A DNA stretch of 64,000 nucleotides from Mangrovibacter yixingensis. Its GTDB lineage: Bacteria; Pseudomonadota; Gammaproteobacteria; Enterobacterales; Enterobacteriaceae. The number at the start of each line of letters is the position of its first letter. Within the stretch, counting starts at the first letter, position 1. The position numbers and the translations under genes are program-made. Positions 35,616 through 46,617 of the stretch are shown here, piece after piece. The stretch lies in the NCBI RefSeq assembly GCF_020523985.1, contig NZ_JAIVKM010000002.1, positions 558,001-622,000 of the forward strand, given 5' to 3'. The notes beneath the pieces were generated by a model. That model was not told the origin of the DNA and ran no database searches. It saw only the letters and a program-made list of their open reading frames with translations.

Positions 35616-36500
35616 CTATTGCTGGTCCGATTCTGCCAGGTCATCTTGCTCCTGGCCCAAGAGCGATAATTCCAACAATGCATAGCGATGCTCGACAAAG
35701 TTATGAACGTTGTTAGCAAGCGCTAATTTGAACAATGCCTCAGCACTGTCCTTATCCCCCAGACTTAGGTAATGCTTACCTAAATAGAAGTTGGTTTCAC
35801 TGAGATGCTCAGCGAGCGAGGTGTTATCCGTTGCATCTGCCTTGAGTCTTTCCATCAGTGTGCTTTCACTGATATCACCAAGGTAGAATTCGACAATATT
35901 CCATCCCCATTGTTCTCTATCCGATTTATTGAAGCGTTGTCTTAACGCGTCTTTTGCCTGCTGTTCGTTTAACTTGCTTTCGTCAAGGTAAAGCCACAGG
36001 CTACGGAAAGGATCGTTAGGATCGTCATGATAAAACGCCAGCAGATCATCTTGCGCTAACCGGTACCTACCGCCGTAATACAGCGCGATACCTCGGTTTA
36101 AATACGCATAGTTGTAAGTTGGATCAAGCTCAAGTACAGAATCAAACGCTTCATAAGCGGCATCAAAATTGCCCGCCTGCGTTAAATAAATCCCGAGATA
36201 ATTAAAAACCTCAGGCATATCAGGCCTGATTGCCAGCGCTTGTGAAAAATCATTCCGCGCTAAGGCCCTCAGACCGAGACTATCATACAACACTCCGCGC
36301 TCATATAAAAGCTGTGCGCGTTCATCCTCGGTTAAAGCCCGACTGGCAAGAATTTGTTCCATCCTCGCCAGGATAACTTCCTGTTGCAGTGTTGGCTGTA
36401 AAGGAACAGCAAGCACTTCATCCTTACGCCAGGCAGAGTTGCTGCATCCCGCCAGCGTCAGAGCTGTCGCAACGAAACACCAGCGCAAAAAAGGCTTCAT
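35616..36500 (-). CDS. nlpI: Lipoprotein NlpI (TPR scaffold)
   Basis: NlpI is an outer-membrane lipoprotein that scaffolds cell-wall hydrolases and directs the protease Prc to MepS. The 294-residue protein has a lipobox LTLAGC with Cys19. TPR repeats follow, for example [20 protein letters not shown], then [20 protein letters not shown]. Length equals E. coli NlpI. It lies downstream of pnp, separated by a 207-bp gap with a strong hairpin. Confidence 0.96.
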   Translation of the reverse strand: MKPFLRWCFVATALTLAGCSNSAWRKDEVLAVPLQPTLQQEVILARMEQILASRALTEDERAQLLYERGVLYDSLGLRALARNDFSQALAIRPDMPEVFNYLGIYLTQAGNFDAAYEAFDSVLELDPTYNYAYLNRGIALYYGGRYRLAQDDLLAFYHDDPNDPFRSLWLYLDESKLNEQQAKDALRQRFNKSDREQWGWNIVEFYLGDISESTLMERLKADATDNTSLAEHLSETNFYLGKHYLSLGDKDSAEALFKLALANNVHNFVEHRYALLELSLLGQEQDDLAESDQQ

Positions 36501-36580
36501 TTCCTACTCCCGAAGACAACAAATGGATGAACGTCCTGTTACCCGGCTGTATAACATGGCTTCCTGCCCTGAATGAAACA

Positions 36581-36604
36581 GCTCTTCATGTCACCATGAA
36601 GAGC
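36581..36604 (-). terminator. 10-bp hairpin with GTGA loop between pnp and nlpI
   Basis: GCTCTTCATG and CATGAAGAGC form a perfect 10-bp stem. On the leftward transcript the loop is GTGA, a GNRA-type tetraloop, followed by TGTTTC. It is more likely a decay- or processing-related structure than a strong terminator. Confidence 0.45.
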
Positions 36605-36707
36605 CAACTCCGCATTCCAGATACTGTTTTTTTGTTGCCCGCCAGTGCGGCACTAGCTGGCAACACGTTTCAGACGGTATCGGGTATTAATATGCCATAG
36701 AGCGAGA

Positions 36708-38858
36708 TTACTCAGCCTGAGTATCAACTGCTGCATCTGGAGCTGATTTTTCTTCCTGCTCCTGTGCTTTTGGCTGCTCAACAGCTTCTTTCATGCTCAG
36801 ACGTACACGGCCCTGGCGGTCAACTTCCAGTACTTTAACCGGAACTTCCTGGCCCATATGCAGATAGTCTGTCACTTTTTCTACACGCTTGTCGGCAATC
36901 TGAGAAATATGCACCAGACCTTCTTTACCACCGCCAATCGCTACAAACGCACCGAAATCAACGATACGCGTAACTTTACCATTATAGATGCGACCAACTT
37001 CAATCTCAGCAGTAATTTCTTCGATGCGACGAATAGCATGTTTTGCTTTATCGCCATCAGTTGCTGCGATTTTCACAGTACCGTCATCTTCAATTTCAAT
37101 GGTTGTACCGGTTTCTTCGGTCAGAGCACGGATTACAGAACCACCTTTACCGATAACGTCTTTGATCTTATCAGGGTTGATCTTAATCGTATGGATACGC
37201 GGTGCAAATTCAGAAATGTCACCACGCGGTGCATTGATTGCCTGTTCCATCACACCCAGAATGTGCAGACGTGCACCTTTAGCCTGGTTCAAAGCAACCT
37301 GCATGATTTCGCGAGTGATACCCTCGATTTTGATATCCATCTGCAAAGCAGTGATACCTTCACGTGAACCCGCTACTTTAAAGTCCATATCGCCAAGATG
37401 ATCTTCATCGCCCAGAATATCAGAAAGGACAACAAAGTTATCGCCTTCTTTAACCAGGCCCATTGCGATACCCGCAACGGCAGCTTTCACCGGCACACCC
37501 GCATCCATCAGTGCTAAAGACGCACCGCAGACAGAAGCCATGGAAGAAGAACCATTGGACTCAGTGATTTCAGAAACAACACGCACAGTGTATGGGAAAC
37601 GATCTGCAGCTGGCATAACAGCCGCCACACCACGTTTAGCCAGACGGCCATGACCAATTTCACGGCGTTTTGGCGAACCCACCATCCCGGTTTCACCCAC
37701 AGAGTATGGAGGGAAGTTATAGTGGAACAGGAAGCGATCAGTACGCTCGCCCATCAATTCATCGATGTTTTGCGCGTCACGCTCGGTCCCTAAGGTTGCA
37801 GTAACCAGAGCCTGAGTTTCGCCGCGGGTAAACAGTGCTGAACCGTGAGTACGCGGCAGAACGCCTGTGCGCACATCCAGGCCACGAATCATGTCTTTTT
37901 CACGGCCATCAATGCGCGGTTCCCCAGCCAGTACGCGGCTACGGACAATTGTTTTTTCCAGCGCATGCAGAATTTCACCCAGTTCGTTTTCGTCCAGGGC
38001 TTCATCTTCTGCCAACAGAGCAGCAATGACTTCAGATTTAATGACATCAACCTGAGCATAACGCTCTTGTTTGTCAGTAATGCGGTATGCATCGCTCAGA
38101 CGCGTTTCAGCAAGAGCAGCAACACGCGCATTCAATGCTTCGTTAACTGCTTCTGGCTGCCAATCCCAACGCGGTTTGCCCGCTTCAGCAACCAGCGCTT
38201 TGATATTTTCGATAACAACCTGTTGTTGGTCGTGACCAAATACCACAGCACCCAGCATTTGGTCTTCACTCAGAAGTTCAGCTTCAGATTCAACCATCAG
38301 CACGGCGTTATCAGTACCCGCAACTACTAAATCCAGTTGGCTGTTTTTCAGCTCATCGGCTGTTGGGTTCAGAACATATTGATCATTGATATAACCAACG
38401 CGCGCAGCACCAATTGGGCCATTGAATGGAATACCAGACAGAGACAGAGCGGCAGAAGCACCAATCATAGCAACGATATCAGGGTGAACCTGTGGGTTAA
38501 CAGACACAACCGTTGCAATAACCTGGACTTCGTTAACAAAACCTTCCGGGAACAGCGGACGAACCGGGCGGTCAATCAGACGCGCGATCAGCGTTTCGCC
38601 TTCACTTGGGCGGCCTTCACGGCGGAAAAAACCGCCAGGGATACGGCCAGCTGCGTAAGTACGTTCCTGGTAGTTTACTGTAAGAGGGAAGAAATCCTGG
38701 CCGGGTTTCGCTTTTTTAGCACCAACAACGGTAACGAAAACGGCGGTGTCATCCATGCTGACCATCACGGCCGCAGTTGCCTGGCGAGCCATCATGCCGG
38801 TTTCGATAGTGACGGTATGTTGACCATACTGGAATTGACGAATGATCGGATTAAGCAA
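36708..38858 (-). CDS. pnp: Polynucleotide phosphorylase
   Basis: PNPase degrades RNA 3' to 5' with phosphate and is part of the degradosome. The 716-residue protein has two RNase PH domains ([20 protein letters not shown] and [18 protein letters not shown]), a KH domain ([20 protein letters not shown]) and an S1 domain ([20 protein letters not shown]), then a short acidic tail. It begins with a TTG codon at 38858 ([12 protein letters not shown]) after AAGGA, as in E. coli. The leader hairpins at 38885-38979 suggest autoregulation by RNase III. Confidence 0.97.
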   Translation of the reverse strand: MLNPIIRQFQYGQHTVTIETGMMARQATAAVMVSMDDTAVFVTVVGAKKAKPGQDFFPLTVNYQERTYAAGRIPGGFFRREGRPSEGETLIARLIDRPVRPLFPEGFVNEVQVIATVVSVNPQVHPDIVAMIGASAALSLSGIPFNGPIGAARVGYINDQYVLNPTADELKNSQLDLVVAGTDNAVLMVESEAELLSEDQMLGAVVFGHDQQQVVIENIKALVAEAGKPRWDWQPEAVNEALNARVAALAETRLSDAYRITDKQERYAQVDVIKSEVIAALLAEDEALDENELGEILHALEKTIVRSRVLAGEPRIDGREKDMIRGLDVRTGVLPRTHGSALFTRGETQALVTATLGTERDAQNIDELMGERTDRFLFHYNFPPYSVGETGMVGSPKRREIGHGRLAKRGVAAVMPAADRFPYTVRVVSEITESNGSSSMASVCGASLALMDAGVPVKAAVAGIAMGLVKEGDNFVVLSDILGDEDHLGDMDFKVAGSREGITALQMDIKIEGITREIMQVALNQAKGARLHILGVMEQAINAPRGDISEFAPRIHTIKINPDKIKDVIGKGGSVIRALTEETGTTIEIEDDGTVKIAATDGDKAKHAIRRIEEITAEIEVGRIYNGKVTRIVDFGAFVAIGGGKEGLVHISQIADKRVEKVTDYLHMGQEVPVKVLEVDRQGRVRLSMKEAVEQPKAQEQEEKSAPDAAVDTQAE

Positions 38859-38884
38859 AATAGTATCCTTTCTTTAGACGAGTG

Positions 38885-38904
38885 ACAGCACAACAAAGTG
38901 CTGT
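38885..38904 (-). promoter_or_regulatory. pnp leader hairpin 2
   Basis: ACAGCAC and GTGCTGT form a 7-bp stem close to the pnp ribosome site. It lies just downstream (in transcript order) of the long RNase III-type hairpin. Confidence 0.6.
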
Positions 38905-38930
38905 TGTGATTACCAGCCTTTATGCTCCCT

Positions 38931-38979
38931 CGCGACTAATGAAAACACAGAAAAATTTTATGTGTTTTCATTAGCCGCG
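38931..38979 (-). promoter_or_regulatory. pnp leader RNase III hairpin
   Basis: CGCGACTAATGAAAACACA pairs with TGTGTTTTCATTAGCCGCG (one mismatch) over about 19 bp around a short A/T-rich loop. In E. coli, RNase III cuts the equivalent stem and PNPase then represses its own translation. Confidence 0.8.
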
Positions 38980-39050
38980 CGAACCTCAGCAATAAAGACT
39001 ATTAAAAGCAACAATACATTACTTTCTGGTTAATTGCTGCTTTTGAGTTG

Positions 39051-39079
39051 AAAAAAGGGGCCTCCAGAGGCCCCTTTTT
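39051..39079. terminator. Bidirectional terminator between rpsO and pnp
   Basis: AAAAAGGGGCCTC and GAGGCCCCTTTTT form a near-perfect palindrome with T runs on both strands. It lies 17 bp after the rpsO stop and matches the well-known rpsO terminator t1 position. Confidence 0.85.
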
Positions 39080-39095
39080 CAGAAACTCGCAAATA

Positions 39096-39380
<285 letters not shown>

Positions 39381-39434
39381 TTAAATAAGAAAACAGGGCG
39401 CCAATCTCTAATTCAGCAGCCCCAGAGCCGCGCT

Positions 39435-39463
39435 ATTCTACCTGCGCGGACGGGTTATCGCAA
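39435..39463 (-). promoter_or_regulatory. rpsO promoter
   Basis: On the leftward strand TTGCGA (39458-39463) and TAGAAT (39435-39440) are separated by 17 bp. The promoter sits between the truB stop (39471) and rpsO, giving a leader of about 65 nt. Confidence 0.75.
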
Positions 39464-39470
39464 GGTAAGA

Positions 39471-40415
39471 CTAAGCTGGATAATGAACAACCAAACGACG
39501 CGGAGCAACACGGCCTTCGTCGTCAATTTCACCCATACCAATAAACTCACCTTCTTCACCTTCTGTTACACGAACCAAACCATCAGAAGGTACACCAGCA
39601 ACCCTAACGGGTTGCCCTTGTTTGAAATATGCGGCTACAGCTGACTGCAGATTCACTTGAGGGAAATCAGCTGCCGGGCTGTCCATTGGCATCAGTAAAG
39701 GATCCAGTACTACCTCGATACCGATACCCTCTTCCTGCGCTTGCGTAACCAATGTATTCAAGTGCTCAAGGGTCACCATGCGTTCTACCGGATATTTACT
39801 CACAGCTAAACGACGCAAAAAGGTTACATGAGCACCACAACCCAGTTTTTCCCCCAGGTCATCAATGATGGTGCGAATGTAAGTACCTTTGGAGCAATGA
39901 ACTTCCAGTTCCAGCTCGTTTCCTTCGTGGCGAATAAACAGCAACTCATACACAGTAATTGCACGCGCTTCCCGAGGAACTTCAATTCCCTGGCGAGCGT
40001 ACTCATACAAAGGCCGCCCTTGGTACTTGAGCGCAGAAAACATAGATGGCACTTGCTGCGTTTCGCCTCGAAAACTATCTAAAGCCCGAGCAAGATCAGC
40101 TTCGCTGAAGGTAACCGCGCGTTCCTGAACAACAGTTCCATCCGCATCGGATGTATCGGTACGTTGCCCCAGGCGGGCAATAACACGGTATCGTTTATCT
40201 GAATCCAGCAGGTAACGGGAAAACTTGGTTGCTTCACCCAGGCAAATAGGCAGCATACCGGTTGCCAGTGGGTCGAGAGCCCCGGTATGCCCAGCCCGAT
40301 TAGCATTAAAGAGGCGTTTTACTTTTTGCAGTGCATCATTTGATGACAGGCCAAGTGGTTTATCCAACAATAAAACGCCATGGACATCGCGCCCACGCCG
40401 ACGAGGACGACTCAT
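39471..40415 (-). CDS. truB: tRNA pseudouridine-55 synthase TruB
   Basis: TruB makes pseudouridine 55 in tRNA. The 314-residue protein has the catalytic motif [12 protein letters not shown] with the active Asp at residue 48, then [20 protein letters not shown] and the C-terminal PUA-like part. The ATG at 40415 overlaps the rbfA stop by one base (TGATG). A TTG at 40418 is also in frame, but the ATG gives the E. coli length. Confidence 0.97.
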   Translation of the reverse strand: MSRPRRRGRDVHGVLLLDKPLGLSSNDALQKVKRLFNANRAGHTGALDPLATGMLPICLGEATKFSRYLLDSDKRYRVIARLGQRTDTSDADGTVVQERAVTFSEADLARALDSFRGETQQVPSMFSALKYQGRPLYEYARQGIEVPREARAITVYELLFIRHEGNELELEVHCSKGTYIRTIIDDLGEKLGCGAHVTFLRRLAVSKYPVERMVTLEHLNTLVTQAQEEGIGIEVVLDPLLMPMDSPAADFPQVNLQSAVAAYFKQGQPVRVAGVPSDGLVRVTEGEEGEFIGMGEIDDEGRVAPRRLVVHYPA

Positions 40416-40825
40416 CAATCCTCCTTGTTGCTGTCATCCGTTTCCGAATGGGAACGGCGCTCTTCATCCTGTTTAACCACACTGCTGACCAGATTTGACA
40501 TCCGCATCCCTTCAACCAGAGAGTTGTCGTAGATGAATGTCAGTTCAGGAACAATGCGCAAACGCATTGCTTTACCAAGCAACATGCGAATATAACCAGA
40601 TGCATCCTGTAGAGCTTTAACACCAGCTTTTACTGCACCTTCATCCTGATCATTCAGGAAGGTGACGTAAACTTTTGCATAAGCTAAATCACGGGACACT
40701 TCAACACCTGAGACTGTCGTCATCAGACCTACGCGCGGATCTTTAATTTCACGCTGCAGAATGATAGCGATTTCTTTCTGCATTTCCTGTGATACACGCT
40801 GTGGGCGACCAAACTCTTTCGCCAT
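40415..40825 (-). CDS. rbfA: Ribosome-binding factor A
   Basis: RbfA is a cold-shock protein that helps mature the 5' end of 16S rRNA. The 136-residue protein starts [20 protein letters not shown], keeps the KH-like core ([20 protein letters not shown]) and has a charged tail. I start at 40825, after GAGAAACT. The 38-residue extension in the longer frame falls in the infB-rbfA gap, which holds a GGGGGG/CCCCCC hairpin. Confidence 0.97.
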   Translation of the reverse strand: MAKEFGRPQRVSQEMQKEIAIILQREIKDPRVGLMTTVSGVEVSRDLAYAKVYVTFLNDQDEGAVKAGVKALQDASGYIRMLLGKAMRLRIVPELTFIYDNSLVEGMRMSNLVSSVVKQDEERRSHSETDDSNKED

Positions 40826-40895
40826 AATAGTTTCTCCAGACAAATCAGGGGGGCACCAGGCCCCCCTTAATAATCTTACCGAGCCCCAAAAGGGA

Positions 40896-43601
40896 TTAGG
40901 AAATGGTACGTTGAATTTCGATAATTTCGAAGACTTCAATCATGTCGCCAGTGCGAACATCATTGTAGTTCTTAACGCCGATACCACATTCCATACCATT
41001 ACGGACTTCGTTAACGTCATCTTTAAAGCGACGCAGAGATTCCAGCTCGCCTTCATAGATAACCACGTTATCACGCAGCACACGAATTGGGTTGTGACGT
41101 TTAACAACACCTTCCGTAACCATACAACCCGCAATCGCGCCAAACTTCGGTGATTTGAACACATCACGAACTTCAGCCAGGCCGATAATTTGCTGTTTGT
41201 ATTCCGGAGCCAACATACCGCTCATCGCCTGTTTAACTTCGTCAATCAGGTTATAGATAACGGAATAGTAACGCAGGTCGATGCTTTCAGCTTCAATAAC
41301 ACGGCGAGCAGAGGCATCAGCACGGACGTTAAAGCCCACAACAATCGCGTTGGAAGCAGCAGCCAGTGTCGCATCGGTTTCAGTAATCCCACCAACACCA
41401 GAGCCAACAATTTTCACTTTCACTTCATCTGTGGACAGTTTAACCAGAGAATCGGTAATAGCTTCAACAGAACCCTGAACGTCAGCTTTCAGTACGATGT
41501 TAACCTCAGAAACTTCACCTTCAGTCATGTTAGCAAACATGTTTTCCAGTTTAGATTTCTGCTGACGAGCCAGTTTGACTTCACGGAATTTACCCTGACG
41601 ATACAGCGCCACTTCACGCGCTTTTTTCTCGTCACGGACAACGGTAGCTTCATCACCCGCTGCAGGTACACCAGACAAACCCAGAATTTCTACTGGAATT
41701 GACGGACCCGCTTCTTCTACATCTTTGCCAAGTTCGTTGCGCATCGCACGAACACGGCCATATTCGAAACCGCACAGGACGATATCGCCACGATGCAACG
41801 TACCTTCACGTACCAGTACTGTTGCTACCGGGCCACGGCCTTTATCCAGGAAGGATTCGATAACCACACCGCTTGCCATACCATTACGTACAGCTTTCAG
41901 TTCCAGAACTTCAGATTGCAGCAAGATAGCGTCTAACAGTTCATCAACCCCGGTACCTGCTTTTGCAGAAACGTGAACGAACTGGCAATCGCCACCCCAT
42001 TCTTCCGGAATGATGCCATACTGAGCCAGTTCATTTTTAACACGATCTGGATCAGCTTCAGGCTTATCAATCTTGTTCACAGCAACAACGACAGGTACTT
42101 TCGCCGCTTTAGCGTGCTGGACAGCCTCAATGGTTTGTGGCATCACGCCATCGTCTGCTGCAACAACCAGCACCACGATATCTGTCGCCTGAGCACCTCG
42201 AGCACGCATTGCGGTAAACGCTGCGTGGCCTGGGGTATCAAGGAAAGTAATCATGCCGTTGTCGGTTTGGACGTGATAAGCACCGATATGCTGGGTAATA
42301 CCACCGGCTTCACCAGAGGCAACTTTTGTAGAACGAATGTAGTCCAGCAGAGACGTTTTACCGTGGTCGACGTGACCCATGATAGTCACAACAGGCGCAC
42401 GCGGTTCTGCCTGAGCACCGGTATCACGGTCGCTCATTACTGCTTCTTCCAGCTCGTTTTCACGACGCAGGATAACTTTGTGGCCCATTTCCTCAGCAAC
42501 AAGCTGCGCAGTTTCCTGGTCAATCACCTGGTTGATGGTTGCCATAGCACCCATCTTCATCATTGCTTTGATGACCTGAGAACCTTTCACTGCCATTTTG
42601 TTTGCCAGTTCCGCAACGGAGATCGTTTCACCAATCATGACATCACGGTTAACCGCTTGAGCGGGTTTCTGGAAACCTTGCTGCAAGGCACTGCCTTTAC
42701 GCTGTCTTCCACCTTTACCCCCGCGAATAGCGGCGCGCGCTTCTTCACGGTCAGCTTTGGATTCAGCGTGTTTGTTACCTTTCTTAGGACGTGAAGCTTT
42801 AGCATTGCGACCACGGCCACGACCGCCTTCAACTTCACGGTCGTTATCATCTTCAGCCTGACGAGCATGCTGAGACGTAGTAACGTGATAGTCGCTGCTT
42901 TCCGTTTCTTCGTCAGTATTACGCCAACGTTCAGCATTCTCTTCCGCCATGCGGCGCGCTTCGTCTGCAACGCGGCGAGCCTCTTCTTCAATTTTGCGGC
43001 GGGCTTCTTCTTCAGCCTTACGTTTCAGCTCTGCAGCTTCTGCTTCACGACGGGCTTTCTCAGCCTGTACGGCTTTCTGTTGTTCGGATTGTTGATTGCT
43101 CACTTTGCTATTTTCCGCAGCTTCACGTTTCGCTTGTTCCGCGGCCTCACGCTTCGCTTGTTCATCGGCATCGCGTTTGGCTTTCTCTTCCGCTTCGCGT
43201 TTGGCCTTTTCTTCAGCCTCACGTTTAGCAGATTGTTCTGCCTCACGACTGGCCAGCTCTTCCGCCTCACGCTGCGCTTGCTCTTCCGCGGCAAGACGCT
43301 CAGCTTCTTGCGGATCACGTTTTACAAAGGTGCGCTTTTTGCGGACTTCCACTTGTACCGATTTACTTTTACCACCGGTACCCTGAATACTCAAAGTGCT
43401 GCGCGTTTTGCGCTGCAATGTTAACTTGTCTGGCCCTGAACCATGTTCACGGTTCAAAAACGCCAGCAAAGTTTGTTTTTCTTGTGCTGTCACTGAATCT
43501 TCAGACGATTTGCGGATCCCGGCATCAGCAAATTGCTGTATCAGGCGATCCACTGGAGTTTGAATCTCCGCGGCCAGCGATTTAATAGTCACATCTGTCA
43601 T
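40896..43601 (-). CDS. infB: Translation initiation factor IF-2
   Basis: IF-2 is the GTPase that brings initiator tRNA to the 30S subunit. The 901-residue protein has an N-terminal [20 protein letters not shown] domain, then a long Ala/Glu/Lys/Arg coiled region (about residues 100-240) with repeats of the type REAEEKAK. The G domain ([14 protein letters not shown] and [17 protein letters not shown]) and C-terminal tRNA-binding domains follow. The repeat region makes it slightly longer than the 890-residue E. coli form. Internal starts for shorter IF-2 forms are likely but not mapped. Confidence 0.98.
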   Translation of the reverse strand: MTDVTIKSLAAEIQTPVDRLIQQFADAGIRKSSEDSVTAQEKQTLLAFLNREHGSGPDKLTLQRKTRSTLSIQGTGGKSKSVQVEVRKKRTFVKRDPQEAERLAAEEQAQREAEELASREAEQSAKREAEEKAKREAEEKAKRDADEQAKREAAEQAKREAAENSKVSNQQSEQQKAVQAEKARREAEAAELKRKAEEEARRKIEEEARRVADEARRMAEENAERWRNTDEETESSDYHVTTSQHARQAEDDNDREVEGGRGRGRNAKASRPKKGNKHAESKADREEARAAIRGGKGGRQRKGSALQQGFQKPAQAVNRDVMIGETISVAELANKMAVKGSQVIKAMMKMGAMATINQVIDQETAQLVAEEMGHKVILRRENELEEAVMSDRDTGAQAEPRAPVVTIMGHVDHGKTSLLDYIRSTKVASGEAGGITQHIGAYHVQTDNGMITFLDTPGHAAFTAMRARGAQATDIVVLVVAADDGVMPQTIEAVQHAKAAKVPVVVAVNKIDKPEADPDRVKNELAQYGIIPEEWGGDCQFVHVSAKAGTGVDELLDAILLQSEVLELKAVRNGMASGVVIESFLDKGRGPVATVLVREGTLHRGDIVLCGFEYGRVRAMRNELGKDVEEAGPSIPVEILGLSGVPAAGDEATVVRDEKKAREVALYRQGKFREVKLARQQKSKLENMFANMTEGEVSEVNIVLKADVQGSVEAITDSLVKLSTDEVKVKIVGSGVGGITETDATLAAASNAIVVGFNVRADASARRVIEAESIDLRYYSVIYNLIDEVKQAMSGMLAPEYKQQIIGLAEVRDVFKSPKFGAIAGCMVTEGVVKRHNPIRVLRDNVVIYEGELESLRRFKDDVNEVRNGMECGIGVKNYNDVRTGDMIEVFEIIEIQRTIS

Positions 43602-43625
43602 GCTGTTCCTTCCTGCTACAGTTTA

Positions 43626-45113
43626 TTACGCTTCGTCGCCGAACCAGCAAATATTTCGGGCGGCCATAATCAGCGCCCCGGCTTTTTCATCAGTTAAGCC
43701 TTCAATATCTGACAGGTCATCAATGCCCTGCTCGGCGAGATCTTCCAGCGTACTAATACCACGCGTAGCCAGTTTAAAGGCCAGCGCACGATCCATACCC
43801 TCAAGGTTAATCAGATCGTCGGTAGGTTTCTTATCACCCAGGCTTTCTTCCTGCGCCAACGCCAGCGTGGTAAGTGCATTTTTCGCACGTTCACGTAATG
43901 CTTCTACAGTAGGTTCATCAAGCCCATCGATTTCAAGCAACTCTTTCATTGGGACATACGCTAACTCTTCCAGCGAGGAAAAGCCTTCTTCTACCAGAAC
44001 GGTCGCGAAATCTTCATCAATATCGAGATACTTGGTGAACGTATCAATGGCGGCATGCGCTTCAGCCTGGTGCTTAGCCTGCAAGTCATCTACCGTCATG
44101 ACATTCAGCTCCCAGCCACTCAGTTGAGAAGCCAGACGAACGTTTTGACCGTTACGACCAATAGCTTGCGCCAGGTTACCTGCTTCTACCGCAATATCCA
44201 TCGTGTGTTTATCTTCATCAACCACGATGGAAGCGACGTCAGCAGGCGCCATTGCATTGATAACGAACTGTGCAGGATTATCATCCCACAGCACGATATC
44301 AATACGCTCGCCGCCAAGTTCCGTTGATACAGCCTGCACGCGTGCCCCACGCATCCCAACGCATGCACCAACAGGGTCGATGCGTTTATCATTGGTTTTC
44401 ACAGCAATTTTTGCGCGAGAGCCCGGGTCACGAGCCGCAGCTTTGATTTCGATAACTTCTTCGCCAATTTCCGGTACTTCAATGCGGAACAACTCAATCA
44501 GCATTTCCGGCTTAGCGCGAGTCACAAATAACTGCGCACCACGTGATTCAGGACGCACGGAATACAACACCCCACGCACACGGTCACCCGGGCGGAAGTT
44601 TTCACGCGGTAACATATCTTCACGAAGAATGACGGCTTCTGCGTTATTACCCAGATCCAGTGTGATATTTTCACGATTCACTTTTTTCACCATACCGGTG
44701 ATAATTTCGCCTTCGTGCTCACGGAACTGATCAACAACCATTGCCCGCTCTGCTTCACGCACTTTCTGAACGATAACCTGTTTTGCAGTTTGCGTGGTGA
44801 TACGGTCAAAGGTCACTGACTCGATCTGGTCTTCTACATAGTCACCCAGATTCAACGCAGGATCTTCAAACTGCGCTGCTTCCAGCGTTATTTCACGCGT
44901 AGGCTGAGTAACTTCCTCAACGATCAGCCAGCGGCGGAAAGTGTCAAAATCACCACTTTTCCGGTCAATGCTGACGCGAACGTCGATTTCCTGTTCATAT
45001 TTTTTCTTAGTCGCCGTTGCAAGGGCTGTTTCCAGCGCTTCAAAAATTTTTTCGCGCGGAACCGCTTTTTCATTAGAAACCGCTTCGACAACAGCTAAAA
45101 TTTCTTTGTTCAT
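43626..45113 (-). CDS. nusA: Transcription elongation/termination factor NusA
   Basis: NusA modulates pausing, termination and antitermination. The 495-residue protein has an N-terminal RNA-polymerase-binding domain, S1 ([20 protein letters not shown]), two KH domains ([20 protein letters not shown]) and two acidic repeats at the C-terminus. It starts [20 protein letters not shown]. It lies 24 bp upstream of infB in the rimP-nusA-infB operon. Confidence 0.98.
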   Translation of the reverse strand: MNKEILAVVEAVSNEKAVPREKIFEALETALATATKKKYEQEIDVRVSIDRKSGDFDTFRRWLIVEEVTQPTREITLEAAQFEDPALNLGDYVEDQIESVTFDRITTQTAKQVIVQKVREAERAMVVDQFREHEGEIITGMVKKVNRENITLDLGNNAEAVILREDMLPRENFRPGDRVRGVLYSVRPESRGAQLFVTRAKPEMLIELFRIEVPEIGEEVIEIKAAARDPGSRAKIAVKTNDKRIDPVGACVGMRGARVQAVSTELGGERIDIVLWDDNPAQFVINAMAPADVASIVVDEDKHTMDIAVEAGNLAQAIGRNGQNVRLASQLSGWELNVMTVDDLQAKHQAEAHAAIDTFTKYLDIDEDFATVLVEEGFSSLEELAYVPMKELLEIDGLDEPTVEALRERAKNALTTLALAQEESLGDKKPTDDLINLEGMDRALAFKLATRGISTLEDLAEQGIDDLSDIEGLTDEKAGALIMAARNICWFGDEA

Positions 45114-45138
45114 CCTGGGTTCGCCTCAAGCCAGACTG

Positions 45139-45591
45139 TTAAAAGTGGGGGACCAGGTTCGCTTTCTGGATATTACTCAGTGCGAACACTTCATCATTGC
45201 CATCGACCGTAACGGTAACCATTTCACCATCAACCTGTTTGATGATGCCCTGCCATTTACGACGGTTCTGTACCGCCATGCGCAACACCAACGCTACTTC
45301 CTCACCAAGAAAACGCGTGTAATGCGCAGCAGTAAACATTGGACGGTCAAGGCCAGGAGAGGAGACTTCGAGGTTATAAGCAACAGTGATTGGATCTTCT
45401 ACATCCATTACTGCACTTACCTGATGACTGACATCAGCACAATCATCAACAGTGATACCATTCGGACTATCAATGTAGATGCGCAACGTAGATGTACGAC
45501 CGCGAACAAACTCAATACCAACCAGTTCGTAGCCCAGAGCCTCTACTGGTGCAGTAATCATCTCTGTTAACTTTTGCTCTAATGTGGACAA
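45139..45591 (-). CDS. rimP: Ribosome maturation factor RimP
   Basis: RimP assists 30S assembly. The 150-residue protein reads [20 protein letters not shown] and [20 protein letters not shown], and ends [16 protein letters not shown] use the TTG at 45591, with GGGGGT 6 nt upstream, which gives the E. coli length. Starts at GTG 45597 or TTG 45603 are possible. Two terminator-like hairpins lie directly upstream, so expression may need readthrough or antitermination. Confidence 0.95.
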   Translation of the reverse strand: MSTLEQKLTEMITAPVEALGYELVGIEFVRGRTSTLRIYIDSPNGITVDDCADVSHQVSAVMDVEDPITVAYNLEVSSPGLDRPMFTAAHYTRFLGEEVALVLRMAVQNRRKWQGIIKQVDGEMVTVTVDGNDEVFALSNIQKANLVPHF

Positions 45592-45608
45592 GCCCACCCC
45601 CAAGACAT

Positions 45609-45628
45609 AAAAAAAGGGCGTTAAGCCC
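45609..45628 (-). terminator. Terminator hairpin immediately upstream of rimP
   Basis: On the leftward strand GGGC-TTAAC-GCCC is followed by TTTTTTT. It is the second of two hairpins between metY and rimP and probably attenuates the operon. Confidence 0.6.
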
Positions 45629-45650
45629 AGTTATTCTCTCGTCAGATAAC

Positions 45651-45676
45651 AAAAAACCCCGATAAATCGGGGCTTT
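45651..45676 (-). terminator. Terminator after metY
   Basis: On the leftward strand CCCCGAT and ATCGGGG form a 7-bp stem followed by TTTTTT. Readthrough would feed rimP, nusA and infB. Confidence 0.75.
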
Positions 45677-45804
45677 GTATAACTGAACCCTACAAGCCGC
45701 GAATGCGACCTGGAACTATTTCCATGAGAATTTTTTTCAAAATTCCATCGTGAAAAGAACTGTCGCTCTTCACAGTATATTTGAAAAACAACTCTCAGGG
45801 AAAT

Positions 45805-45881
<77 letters not shown>

Positions 45882-45897
45882 TCCGAAAACGTGGCAA

Positions 45898-45926
45898 ATA
45901 CTACGCCTTTAACACAAAAAAAGCAA
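45898..45926 (-). promoter_or_regulatory. metY promoter
   Basis: On the leftward strand TTGCTT (45921-45926) and TAGTAT (45898-45903) are 17 bp apart and lie just before metY. The same short stretch also holds the T run after leuU. Confidence 0.6.
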
Positions 45927-45940
45927 ATTTTGCTGGGATT

Positions 45941-46027
45941 TGGTACCGAGGACGGGACTTGAACCCGTAAGCCCAATCGGGCACTACCACCTCAAGGTAG
46001 CGTGTCTACCAATTCCACCACCTCGGC
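45941..46027 (-). tRNA. leuU: tRNA-Leu (anticodon GAG)
   Basis: The leftward strand reads GCCGAGGTGGTGGAATTGG from 46027 and ends CCTCGGTACCA, 87 nt with a long variable arm. The anticodon loop is TTGAGGT, reading CUC/CUU codons. It follows secG. In E. coli argG lies between leuU and metY; here only 59 bp separate them. Confidence 0.97.
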
Positions 46028-46063
46028 ACTTAATTCGCACAAAACGTGCGATGATACGACAAA

Positions 46064-46399
46064 TTAATGCGGGATATCGCTACTCGGCTGCGCTGGCGCT
46101 GCCGGTTGAGTAGTCTGCTCAGTTTGGGCAGGCTGGCTCAGATTATCCCAACTGCTCCCCTTAGTGGTTTTGTTACTGTTGATATTACCCAGCGCCAGGC
46201 TGATAATAAAAAACAGTGTTGCCAGCACGGCAGTCATCCGGGTCATGAAGTTACCAGAACCGTTTGAACCAAACAGAGTTGCAGAAGCGCCTGCGCCAAA
46301 GGAGGCACCCATATCAGCACCTTTACCTTGCTGCAGCATAATCAAGCCAACAAGGCCGATGGCTACAATAAGGAAAACGACTAAAAGAGCTTCGTACAT
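46064..46399 (-). CDS. secG: Protein translocase subunit SecG
   Basis: SecG is the small SecYEG subunit that aids SecA-driven export. The 111-residue protein has two membrane spans (MYEALLVVFLIVAIGLVGLI and FMTRMTAVLATLFFIISLAL) joined by the conserved GKGADMGASFGAGASATLFG loop, then a Gln/Pro-rich tail. I start at 46399. The upstream extension to 46468 is not conserved. Confidence 0.97.
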   Translation of the reverse strand: MYEALLVVFLIVAIGLVGLIMLQQGKGADMGASFGAGASATLFGSNGSGNFMTRMTAVLATLFFIISLALGNINSNKTTKGSSWDNLSQPAQTEQTTQPAAPAQPSSDIPH

Positions 46400-46580
46400 A
46401 ATTAACCTGTTCCTTGCGGATTTCCGCATGCCAATGCTTCTAACCAAAAAGACGTGGGTATTTGTCATTCCCCACTGAAGCGGGTGTGAATACTAACTAA
46501 AGCGAATGCACTGTGCAAGACCATTTTCTTCGCAACGATTCAATTGCAGAAAAAAGCGGCAACACGCGTGGATTTCAGCC

Positions 46581-46605
46581 GGTAAGGTGAGAATCTCACC
46601 TTACC
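46581..46605. repeat. 12-bp perfect inverted repeat after glmM
   Basis: GGTAAGGTGAGA and TCTCACCTTACC are separated by one base, 12 bp past the glmM stop. No T tract follows on the glmM strand. It may stabilise the glmM 3' end or act as a protein site. Confidence 0.5.
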
Positions 46606-46617
46606 CACCGTTTATTT

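Larger units (their letters stand above)
38880..39079 (+). ncRNA. sraG: Possible SraG-type small RNA, antisense to the pnp leader
   Basis: E. coli makes the small RNA SraG from this gap, opposite to pnp and rpsO. The gap here is similar in size and ends at a bidirectional terminator usable on this strand. I see no clear promoter and cannot define the ends, so this is positional inference only. Confidence 0.25.

Noticed and set aside
41973-42794. 273-codon rightward open frame
   Set aside because: It is antisense to infB; the Cys/His-rich look comes from reverse-reading the codon pattern of IF-2.
43100-43424. Low-complexity open frames opposite the IF-2 coiled region
   Set aside because: They arise from the repeated Ala/Glu/Lys/Arg codons of infB and are not genes.
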